Positions 21,040-28,800 of a stretch of DNA of 47,997 nucleotides are shown here, piece after piece (position 1 is the stretch's first letter; the number at the start of each line of letters is the position of its first letter). Source of the stretch: a virus; the IMG/VR virus record IMGVR_UViG_3300031507_000069, positions 1-47,997 of that record; one strand, 5' to 3'. Under the pieces are notes generated by a model, which was not told where the DNA came from, made no database searches, and was given only the letters and a program-made list of their open reading frames with translations. A program made the position numbers and the translations under genes.

Positions 21040-21654
21040 ATGAAAGCACAAGGAACGCTTACCTGCCCGCAGTGCGGCAAAGAAACAGCGTGGCCAAACC
21101 GTTGCATGGACCATCTAACAACGCCTTCACCAGATGGTCATGCTGCTGGTCCTGCCTCGCCTGCGAACCACCCCTGCCTATACCCAAGTCAATGTACAAA
21201 GCCAAAATGTGACTGCGCTGCCTCGCCTGCGAACCTTCACCAGTGGGTTCCGCCCACAGGCCCTGTGAAGTGGGAGCACTGCTCTGTGTGCGGAATCATC
21301 AAGAACAAAACGAATTCGGGCAATCAATGCAAAGGGCGTGCAGAAATCGTCATGCGCACATCAACCTCGCCTGCGAACCTTGAGCCTGATGCGCAGGTAG
21401 TAGAGCGCCAAGATGCAATTCCGTTCTACAAAGTGGCATGGCTCTGCAAAGACATTCCGATTGGAACTTCCCTCTACGCCATCCCTCCCGGCTGGACGCT
21501 GGTGCCGCTGGAGCCAAATGAACGCATACTTGGTGATATGTCTAGGGCGTATGAACAGCACTTAGATCGTTTGCGATTTCCACATGGGCATATGCACTAC
21601 GATGCTATGCAAATAGCGTACCGCGCCATGCTCAACGTAGTGAGGAAAGAATGA
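21040..21654 (+). CDS. Modular Cys-rich protein with three SPAN linkers
   Basis: 204 residues. Modules are separated by three copies of SPAN (positions about 40, 63 and 109). Before them lies C-P-Q-C-G-K-E-T-A (zinc-like), between them C-D-C and then W-E-H-C-S-V-C-G-I-I-K ... C-K-G, a zinc-ribbon-like module. The C-terminal 85 residues (A-W-L-C-K-D-I-P-I-G-T-S-L-Y-A, then P-P-G-W-T-L-V-P-L) resemble the C-terminal domain of many Ead/Ea22-like phage proteins. The DNA under each SPAN is the same 15 bases, so the gene looks assembled by homologous shuffling. Start follows a GGGGGCAAC stretch. Function unknown. Confidence 0.6.
   Translation: MKAQGTLTCPQCGKETAWPNRCMDHLTTPSPDGHAAGPASPANHPCLYPSQCTKPKCDCAASPANLHQWVPPTGPVKWEHCSVCGIIKNKTNSGNQCKGRAEIVMRTSTSPANLEPDAQVVERQDAIPFYKVAWLCKDIPIGTSLYAIPPGWTLVPLEPNERILGDMSRAYEQHLDRLRFPHGHMHYDAMQIAYRAMLNVVRKE
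21155..21379. repeat. Three direct copies of a 15-bp repeat
   Basis: CCTCGCCTGCGAACC occurs exactly at 21155-21169, 21221-21235 and 21365-21379 and encodes SPAN-type linkers in one reading frame. Spacings 66 and 144 are multiples of three, so recombination between copies would add or drop modules in frame. Confidence 0.9.
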
Positions 21655-21893
21655 ACATCGACATACAGCAAGTCCTTGATAAACTGATTCCAGGCTGCAA
21701 GATTCTCTCTGTTGTCGGAGAGGTAATTACGATTGAAACCGACGCGACCGGGCGCGAAATTTTCTTTGCGGAATCGCGTCTGCGCAACCTGTGCGATGGC
21801 ATAAAATACGAACTGATGTGCAGCCGAAAGACGGATCAGAACAAGCTGCGCGTGAAACTGGCGAAGTTTCGCGGAATAGGAGATGCGACATGA
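21651..21893 (+). CDS. Unknown 80-residue protein
   Basis: ATG at 21651 overlaps the preceding stop and follows GAGGAAAG. The protein (I-Q-Q-V-L-D-K-L-I-P-G, E-V-I-T-I-E-T-D-A-T-G-R-E-I-F-F-A) looks like a compact alpha-beta domain. Its stop overlaps the start of the second radical SAM gene (ATGA at 21890). No family recognised; it could be a partner of the radical SAM enzyme by position. Confidence 0.55.
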   Translation: MNIDIQQVLDKLIPGCKILSVVGEVITIETDATGREIFFAESRLRNLCDGIKYELMCSRKTDQNKLRVKLAKFRGIGDAT

Positions 21894-22999
21894 GCGAACA
21901 ATGGGACTCTTTGCTCGATGGAAGTAAGATTGCTTTGCATGAAAGCCGCTTTCGTGCATGGGAGCGTGGCGAGCGGATATCGCCTATCACTATAGACATG
22001 GCGCTTACTCGCGTCTGCAACTACGCTTGCGGCTTCTGTGCTGCACAGTATCAGGAGAACGACCGCAAGGAGATAACGCGCGAAGTCATGGAGCGGTTTC
22101 TTGCCGACTGCGCGGATATCGGCGTGCGCGGCATCTCGCTGGTTAGCGACGGCGAATCGTCCATCTCGCCATGCTTTGAATACTCCATCATGCGCGGGCA
22201 TTATCTCGGGATCGACATGGCTGTTGGCAGCAATGGATTTTTGATCGACAAGAAAATGGCGTACAACATCCTGCCATCTCTGACCTACCTGCGTATCAAT
22301 TTCTCGGGCGGCACCAGGGAACGCTACGCCGAAATCATGGGCGTAAAGCCATCGTCCTATGATCGAGTAGTGCAGAACATCCGAGACATGGTAGCCATCA
22401 AGCATCGGTACAGCTTGCCGGTCACCATCGGCATGCAGATGGTGCTTACCCCAGACATGGCCGACCAGATCATTCCATTTGCTGCACTCGGAAAAGAACT
22501 CGGGCCGGATTATGCCGTCATCAAGCACTGCAGCGACACGCCGGAGCACACGCTAGGCGTGGACTATTCAAAATACGATGCGCTGCACGATCTGCTGCGT
22601 GAGGCGGAAACCTATTCAGACAACACGTATAAGTGCGTGGTGAAATGGTCCAAGATCAAGGAGAACGGCGGCAGGGAATACCAGCGCTGCTATGGCCCTC
22701 CGTTCATCCTGCAGATATCCGGGTCCGGTCTAGTGGCGCCGTGCGGGGGATTGTTCAATGATCGCTGGCGCAAGTTCCACATGGGTAACATCGTTGACCA
22801 GTCCTTTGCTGAAATCGTGCAGTCAGATCGTTACTGGGAGATAGTCAATCACCTTGCCTCAGACCAGTTCAACGCGCAGAAATCATGCGATGCGCTTTGC
22901 CTGCAGCACTGCACCAACACGGCGATTGATAACCACCTAAACAAAGGCAAGCCTATCCAGTTCATTGACTCTAACCTACCGCATAGGAATTTCATCTGA
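21890..22999 (+). CDS. Radical SAM/SPASM-like enzyme 2
   Basis: 369 residues from the ATG overlapping the preceding stop. C-N-Y-A-C-G-F-C (C43, C47, C50) is the radical SAM cluster motif, and L-V-S-D-G-E-S-S-I follows. C-terminal cysteines R-C-Y-G-P, P-C-G-G, S-C-D-A-L-C-L-Q-H-C form a SPASM-like region with H-M-G-N-I-V-D-Q-S-F-A-E-I-V. It ends in P-H-R-N-F-I, close to P-H-K-N-F-I in the first enzyme, so the two are paralogous in design but differ in most of their length. Two different radical steps in the cassette would fit a pathway that tailors one product twice. Substrate unknown. Confidence 0.88.
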   Translation: MSEQWDSLLDGSKIALHESRFRAWERGERISPITIDMALTRVCNYACGFCAAQYQENDRKEITREVMERFLADCADIGVRGISLVSDGESSISPCFEYSIMRGHYLGIDMAVGSNGFLIDKKMAYNILPSLTYLRINFSGGTRERYAEIMGVKPSSYDRVVQNIRDMVAIKHRYSLPVTIGMQMVLTPDMADQIIPFAALGKELGPDYAVIKHCSDTPEHTLGVDYSKYDALHDLLREAETYSDNTYKCVVKWSKIKENGGREYQRCYGPPFILQISGSGLVAPCGGLFNDRWRKFHMGNIVDQSFAEIVQSDRYWEIVNHLASDQFNAQKSCDALCLQHCTNTAIDNHLNKGKPIQFIDSNLPHRNFI

Positions 23000-23313
23000 T
23001 GGACCGCAGAGGATTTTTGAAAGGCATGGCCGGTATATTGGCATCCGGCTTCGCGCCCGCTGTAGTAGGAAGCGGGATTCTGATGCCGGTCAAGACGATC
23101 TGGAAACCTGATCGACCAATTTTCATCGGTATTGATTGGGGAAGAGAGGATGCTAGCTCTACGCCGCAATCGTGGAATGAACTCCAATCGTTCATTAATG
23201 AACACAAGAAACAAGAGAATTTTTTTGCTGGAATACAGTGGGAAAATTATTTCATCGAGAAGATGACCGGACCTGAAGGCTCAAACTTTCCAATAATAAG
23301 GCTGGACAAATGA
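22999..23313 (+). CDS. Small protein with a Tat-type signal peptide
   Basis: 104 residues; the start overlaps the last base of the radical SAM stop. M-D-R-R-G-F-L-K-G followed by M-A-G-I-L-A-S-G-F-A-P-A-V-V-G-S-G matches the twin-arginine signal (RRxFLK and a hydrophobic stretch ending in small residues). The mature part of about 70 residues has no recognised fold. Tat export would take a folded protein across the host inner membrane. Some phage genes of this type carry such leaders; why is not known. Its place between a radical SAM and a glycosyltransferase gene hints at an envelope-directed product. Confidence 0.7.
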   Translation: MDRRGFLKGMAGILASGFAPAVVGSGILMPVKTIWKPDRPIFIGIDWGREDASSTPQSWNELQSFINEHKKQENFFAGIQWENYFIEKMTGPEGSNFPIIRLDK

Positions 23314-24209
23314 CAATCGCATTCGTGATAAACGCAAGGCAAAAAGAAAAGTTCGTTGGTCGCGCAGTTCAAAGCGCACTGGAACAAACTGTACCATGCG
23401 AAATCATCCTGAGCTATCAGGAATCGACCGACAACACGCTACAGGTAATGATCGACACGGCAAAGGCATTCGGCCCCTGCCATCACAAAATCAAGATCGT
23501 CAAGTGCCCGATTCGCGGAGCATACGGCATGAAGGCGTGCAACGCCCACTTCAGGTATGCATGGCAGCAAACATCCGACGACTGCGATTGGATATACCAA
23601 CTCAGCGCCGACGATTACAGCTTGCCGGATCGTGTCAAGGTATGCGACGAAGCCGTGCGCAAGAATTCCTGTTCCGCTGTCGCATGCACGATGTTCTTTG
23701 AGAACCCAGGCGCGGAGACGCGGCAATCAGTATCCGGTTACCCGCAGCGGACAGGCTATGTGGACGCCGCCGAAGGATTGATGAACCTCGCCTACGGCTC
23801 TGTTATCACCGGGTACAGCCGCGAGTTTCTGAAGAAGATGGATGACGGCGGGGCGAATACGCTGGATGTGTACTATGGTTTCCTGGCTGCACTGGACAAG
23901 GGTTTCTACGTGGTCAAGAACGAGCAGCACGTACACATGCAGCACGCGGACGCCGGAAACATGGGATTCCAGGGAAAGATGCGCAATGCCAGCGGGGACG
24001 AATCGTTGCGACTCGCCGAGCTTAACCATTTCCAATTGCTCGCGCTGTACGATCACTGCTTTATCAGAGCGGGCGAACTGCATCCAGAAGGCATACCGCG
24101 CCCTGCCTATGACGCCTGCCTGAATATACTATTCGGTCAAGCGAAGTCATGGCTGGAAGCGCGCAAAGTGCTGCACGCGAACAACATTGTCCCAGGTACA
24201 TTGCCGTGA
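23310..24209 (+). CDS. Family 2 (GT-A) glycosyltransferase
   Basis: 299 residues. N-terminal T-I-A-F-V-I-N-A-R-Q-K-E-K-F-V-G-R-A-V-Q-S-A-L-E-Q-T and S-T-D-N-T are the GT2 nucleotide-sugar binding start, and Q-L-S-A-D-D-Y-S-L-P-D-R-V gives the D-x-D-like D101-D102 that holds the metal. G-Y-V-D-A-A-E-G-L-M-N and later H-M-Q-H-A follow as in the family. Such enzymes move a sugar from a nucleotide donor to an acceptor; the acceptor (host surface polymer, phage DNA, protein) is not shown. It is the most direct indication that the upstream enzymes make a nucleotide sugar. No membrane helices are visible, so it is probably cytosolic or peripheral. Confidence 0.85.
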   Translation: MTIAFVINARQKEKFVGRAVQSALEQTVPCEIILSYQESTDNTLQVMIDTAKAFGPCHHKIKIVKCPIRGAYGMKACNAHFRYAWQQTSDDCDWIYQLSADDYSLPDRVKVCDEAVRKNSCSAVACTMFFENPGAETRQSVSGYPQRTGYVDAAEGLMNLAYGSVITGYSREFLKKMDDGGANTLDVYYGFLAALDKGFYVVKNEQHVHMQHADAGNMGFQGKMRNASGDESLRLAELNHFQLLALYDHCFIRAGELHPEGIPRPAYDACLNILFGQAKSWLEARKVLHANNIVPGTLP

Positions 24210-24454
24210 GCGAATTCCCAATTGATCCGACTGTCTTTTTTCCGAAGGGGCCTTACGAAATGCAGGGCGAACCGCTGCTGTCTGGCGAAGAACTGCAGAA
24301 GTATCTAATCGGGAGCGGAATCCCAGGAAGCTTTATCGTTACTAATCTTCAAACACCAATGTTCATCTCCATGAACATCAGATCAACTCAAGCGCACCAA
24401 AGAGCGATTCACCGGGCAAAGGTAAAGTCAATAAGGAGACGTGCATGGAAATGA
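24206..24454 (+). CDS. Unknown 82-residue protein
   Basis: GTG at 24206 overlaps the glycosyltransferase stop. It reads S-E-F-P-I-D-P-T-V-F-F-P-K-G-P-Y, then L-S-G-E-E-L-Q-K-Y-L, and ends in a basic tail (HRAKVKSIRRRAWK). No family recognised; stop overlaps the start of the KTSC gene region. Confidence 0.5.
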   Translation: MSEFPIDPTVFFPKGPYEMQGEPLLSGEELQKYLIGSGIPGSFIVTNLQTPMFISMNIRSTQAHQRAIHRAKVKSIRRRAWK

Positions 24455-24651
24455 TACCAGTAGATTCATCTCAAATCGCAGCTATTGGGCACGAAGGCAG
24501 CACACTAACCGTGCAGTTCAAGAACGGCGCAGTGTGGCACTACGCTGGAATTTCTGCAGAAGTTTTCAAACTTCTGGAAGGCGCGGATAGCGTTGGTAAG
24601 TTCTTCAACTCTGCTATCAAACCGCACCACAAGGCAACGAGGATTAAATGA
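24445..24651 (+). CDS. KTSC domain protein
   Basis: 68 residues after AAGGAGACGTGC, a strong site. The pattern I-P-V-D-S-S-Q-I-A-A-I-G-H-E-G, T-L-T-V-Q-F-K-N-G-A-V-W-H-Y, V-F-K-L-L-E-G-A-D-S-V-G-K-F-F-N-S-A-I-K matches the KTSC domain, named for a K-T-S-C motif at the C-terminus of lysyl-tRNA synthetase-related proteins. As a small free-standing domain it is common in phages and plasmids; role unknown. Confidence 0.85.
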   Translation: MEMIPVDSSQIAAIGHEGSTLTVQFKNGAVWHYAGISAEVFKLLEGADSVGKFFNSAIKPHHKATRIK

Positions 24652-25136
24652 AAACTAAGTCGTATTCGTTTATCTTTGACCTAGATGGCGTACTGTCCGA
24701 CTGGCGGCATCGCCTGATGCTGCAAGGCGAGCACTTCCACGATGCGATGATAAGCGACCCAGGTATCCCTGCTGGCGTGGTACTGTTCAACATGCTGGTA
24801 ACGCAAGCGCAGATCATCGGCCATGCTATCCAGATGGGGAAAGTCGAAGGCGCGGAAGTTCCGTTTGTGGATATCATGACGTGCCGACCGGAGCGCATGC
24901 GGATTACAACGATGCAATGGATGGCGAATACCGGCTTGCTATCCCCTCGCCGTCTGCTGATGCGTGAAGATTTGGACGTGCGTGCGCACCACATCATCAA
25001 GATGGAGATGTATCGAGAATATTATCGAGACAAAGAGGAAGTCTTGATATTGTTCGAGGACAACGCAGACACCATCAAGGCATTCCGCAACGAGGGGATT
25101 ACGGTGTATCAGGTCTGCGAATCACCATTCAATTAG
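24648..25136 (+). CDS. HAD-superfamily phosphatase-like protein
   Basis: 162 residues; the ATG overlaps the KTSC stop (ATGA). F-I-F-D-L-D-G-V-L-S-D-W-R-H-R has the DxD (D11, D13) and the following W-R-H-R of the phage polynucleotide-kinase 3'-phosphatase-like HAD group; I-M-T-C-R-P-E-R-M-R is the second motif and F-E-D-N the acidic motif near residue 133. It could dephosphorylate nucleic-acid ends or nucleotides. A link to the sugar pathway, as the phosphatase step of heptose synthesis is also done by a HAD enzyme (GmhB), is possible but less favoured by the sequence pattern. Confidence 0.78.
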   Translation: MKTKSYSFIFDLDGVLSDWRHRLMLQGEHFHDAMISDPGIPAGVVLFNMLVTQAQIIGHAIQMGKVEGAEVPFVDIMTCRPERMRITTMQWMANTGLLSPRRLLMREDLDVRAHHIIKMEMYREYYRDKEEVLILFEDNADTIKAFRNEGITVYQVCESPFN

Positions 25137-25144
25137 GAGGGAAA

Positions 25145-25633
25145 ATGGCATTGGAACTTATTTGCCAAATCAGTAAAGATATGGAAACAGCATTGAATTG
25201 GAGTAGAAGCCATCCGCTTGTTCGAGATTTCGTGCGAGCGAATGAAGCTGGCCTGTTCTACCGGAACAAGGCGAATGGCTTGGAGCGCACGAACAACGAT
25301 CTTGAGAAGCGGCTTGCAAAAATCACAAAAGCTGCCGGTGACATTATGGAGGAACGCGCTCGCCAGATCAGCCACGAAAGGTATGACGAAGGTCATGATG
25401 ATTCCCACGACCCAGGCGAATTGGTTGCTGCTGGCGCGGCTTACGCAATCAATGCTGCAGACCAGCTACACCCGGCATCGCAAGGAGATGCACATAATGC
25501 TATGCCGCAAATCTGGCCTTGGAGTGAACAATGCTGGAAACCGAAAGAACCGCGCCGTGATTTGGTGCGCGCAGCAGCGCTCATCCTGGCTGAAATTGAA
25601 AAGCTGGACCGGGCTGAAAAGTCTGGCGAATGA
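25145..25633 (+). CDS. Phage accessory protein with a conserved C-terminal H/D/W-rich domain
   Basis: 162 residues after AGGAGG. An N-terminal helical region (about 1-70) is followed by E-R-A-R-Q-I-S-H-E-R-Y-D-E-G-H-D-D, P-G-E-L-V-A-A-G-A-A-Y-A-I, W-P-W and K-P-K-E-P-R-R-D-L-V-R-A-A-A-L-I-L-A-E-I-E-K-L-D-R, a block that occurs in many phage proteins alone or fused to other modules. The fixed E-H-D-D, W-P-W and P-R-R-D suggest a compact metal or ligand site, unproven. It is the last gene of the rightward unit. Confidence 0.75.
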   Translation: MALELICQISKDMETALNWSRSHPLVRDFVRANEAGLFYRNKANGLERTNNDLEKRLAKITKAAGDIMEERARQISHERYDEGHDDSHDPGELVAAGAAYAINAADQLHPASQGDAHNAMPQIWPWSEQCWKPKEPRRDLVRAAALILAEIEKLDRAEKSGE

Positions 25634-25836
25634 ACTTCTAGGTAGCTCGTGCATCCTACATATCCCGCTGGCAGCGGGTTCTATAGCTCTGAATTGCTAA
25701 CCGCGTGGTCCTGTCGAACAACATACGCGCGAGGTGCAGCAAGATGAATTTGCGGTAGGTATTCCGGTTCATGGGACCGATATCTATCAAACCCGGCACG
25801 GCGTAAAACGCAAACGGGAAATTCAGAGAATCACCG

Positions 25837-25868
25837 AAAGGCCGCATCCGTCGAAGGGTGCGGCCTTT
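25837..25868. terminator. Bidirectional terminator between the converging transcription units
   Basis: AAAGGCCGCATCC (25837-25849) pairs with GGGTGCGGCCTTT (25856-25868) with one G-T wobble and a 6-base loop, giving a T-rich end on either strand. It lies 7 bases beyond the end of the giant leftward gene and 200 bases after the last rightward gene. The rest of 25634-25836 shows no gene I can support. Confidence 0.8.
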
Positions 25869-25874
25869 CACTTT

Positions 25875-28800
25875 CTAGTGATGCAATTCCTGCATCGCTT
25901 CCGGCTTCATGGTACGCGGGACAGACTTGATGAAGCGCTGTTCGCCTGTACGCATACCAGCTTTCACGCGCTCTTGGACAGCGCGAAGAATCGTAGCTCC
26001 GTCAATCAGCATCTCCGGGTTGTCCCGGTTCCACTGGACCACCTTGGCGATTGACTCTTTCACCTTCTCTTGATCTTTGCGCAAGATGGCATCAGCCCAG
26101 TCCGACGCCATATCGTCCAGGCGCACGGTACGCATGTTCCGGTCCTGCATAACCTCGCGCTTCGCTTCGCTTTCGACCGATGCCCGCTGTGGATTGAACC
26201 CGCCGAACTTCCCGAGCGCTTCCCCAATGGAAACATCCTTGAGCGCCAACCTTCCCTTCATGTCCTGAGATTCGCCGGTCAAAGCCATGTGTACGCCCGC
26301 ATAGGCGTCCTTTACGGCCTTCGGCGAGGCGTTCAGGGCGGCAGTGTCCCACTTGCCACGAGCGAGCATTGCAAGGCTATCTGAGAAGGATTGGAGCGCA
26401 CCGCCGATAGGCCCAACAGCTTCCGCTACGTCCCGCGTCTTGTCGATTTCGGACGGCTTAAAGAACGCTGTTCCGGGGATCAGGTTAGGCATGCCAAGTC
26501 TGGTATTCAGGGCGAGCGGAAGCATGCCGCCAAGCCCTTTGAGCAACGGACGCTCCCACTCTGAACCAAGCGTGTTCCGCACCGCCTTACCCAGCCATTT
26601 GCCGGTATTGGTGGAATAGCCAAGCCACTGCCCGAGCGTGTCTATCACGTCCTCTATATCTTCCGCGAACGGCATACCTTCCAGGCCAGCGGCAGCGTAC
26701 ATTATCCCCATCATCATCAATTGCTGCTTCGGCGGCATGCGGCGCAGCAGTTCAAGGTACATGATCGAGAATTGCTTGAACGTCATGACCACCGAGCCCA
26801 ACGCACCTCGCCCCAGGTTCGCCTTGTTCCCCTTGTTGTAGATTCCCTGCGTCTCGCCGACCACAACCTTTGCCAGATCGTAGGCGTCAGCATCGGACTT
26901 GCCATTCTCGCGCGCAATCTCGTAGGCAGCAATGAACGCTACCCGGCGATTGAATACCTCAGTGGCACCGAAGATGCCGCCCCACATATTCATGAACCCA
27001 CGGAAAGCCTTGTTGCTCGAAAACGGGTTATTGGATGCGGTCGCAATCAGATGGTGGATTTGTTGCGGGGCAGTGATACCCTCGCGCTCTGCCTTCATCA
27101 GCGCAGCGCCAACGTCTCCCTTGATCGTAGCCGGGTCCATCGCAGCCTGCTTCGATGCACCTGTCAGCTTCGCTATGACGTTCCCGGCTCCTGTGTACTG
27201 CGCCAGCGCCGGGAAGGTCATCATGGGCGTTTGGAACAGGTTGACGACACCCGCTGCCATCGACGCACCGAGGAAATGGAAGAACAGGAATCCGCGTAGC
27301 TTTGTCGCTTCCTCGCCCGGCTGGGTTACGTACTTCACCAGATTGACCGCTTCACCAATCACGTCCCCTTGCTCTTTCGGTATCTTGCTCACAAGGTCAG
27401 TGGCATCGGATATGTGGTACATCCCCGAGGCGTTACGCGCATGGCTGGTAACGAACGACGCGAGCACGCGCGGCACATCCTTGGAGAATCCTGGCGTGCC
27501 TTTCCGGTGTACCAGTTCCTTTAGCACGCTACGATTGTTCACGGAGTTCGCAAGGTACTCTTGAATTATCGGGTCACGCTCAAGCTCTGCCTTCGTTTCG
27601 GCGTCCACGAAATCAAGGAAATTTTCCAGCGCATCGAGACTGAGCCCCTGAAACATCTTCCACGATTCTTCATCGCGCACGCCGGTCTTTACGTCCCAGT
27701 CAGGATGAAGTTCCTTGATCTGATTTGCGACGTTCTGCATCTCGTAGTTCGCTGACCCAGGCACCAGAGGCGTGCCGTCGAATGCGCCGAAGAACTTTAC
27801 CTTGCCTTGCGCATCCCTGGCAGTGACAGTGCGACTGCCGAACCGCTTGAGCGGCATGTAACCGTGCTCTATCAGCTTGCTCGCCGTGTCCTGAATCTTA
27901 TCCAGCGTGCCCGGATCATTCGGCTTACCAATCAGCGCTTCCAGTGTTTCAATCCTGGCTTGTGCGATATCCAGCGCCCGCTGTTCATTATCGTAGTTCG
28001 CTTTCGCGTTTTCTTCTGCAACGCGCAATTGACGATCTTTCGGATTCGCAGCCGCATCAGCCTTCGCCTGCTGGTACGTGTCGAAAGCGTCATCGGCATT
28101 CTGTTCAGCGAGCATGCGCTGTATCTGCGCATCGTTCAGCCTATCGTTAAGCTGATCCTTCACATCTCCAACAACTTTGTCCAGCGTGTCGAACTTGTCA
28201 AATGTCACGCCGTACTTTTTCACGTGCCGGAAGATGACAGACTTTGCGCCAGTCTCTATGGACGTGGCAATCACCGCCCGAGCTTCATGGTACAGCTTGA
28301 CCTGTTCTTTTGTCAGTGGCACGGCATTGCGCGGCAGTAGGCGATTGCCCTGCGTGCCCTGCAGTTCCGCATCGGTCCATACGACGCCCTGCATGGGGCT
28401 AGCGCCGCCATAGAGCGTGCCACCGTGCAGCCACGGTCCTAGCGCCTGCACATCCTTGTCATTCGCAGCGCCGCCGAAAAAGTCTTTCAGCGCCTTCGGC
28501 TCACGGAAGATCGCTTGACCTTGTTGCTCTGCATGAATCGAAAGCGCATTCGTATCGTTAAGATAATCCTGCATCTTATCGAACACAGCTTTGAACTGCG
28601 GCAGTCCCTTGCGCGCGAGCATGACGGCTTTGTGGTATTGGGTATTGAACGCCTTGAAGATGCCAAGCGACGTGGGCGAGTTCACCTGAGCATTGACGAA
28701 GTTCGTTATAGCGTTGGAACCGAGCGCAGCGCCGACAGTGCCAGGGCTGCGAGACAGCATCAGATTACCAGTCTTGCCGAATGTGCCAACATTGCCGATG

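Noticed and set aside
21836-22549. Minus-strand 237-residue frame opposite radical SAM enzyme 2
   Set aside because: Lies over the conserved CX3CX2C coding region; no supported start.
25656-25769. Short minus-strand frame MNRNTYRKF... beyond the terminator
   Set aside because: About 37 residues, downstream of a strong terminator, with no ribosome binding site; cannot be supported.
25634-25836. Possible tRNA (a GGTTCATGGGACC-like T-loop)
   Set aside because: No matching acceptor stem or anticodon arm could be found on either strand.
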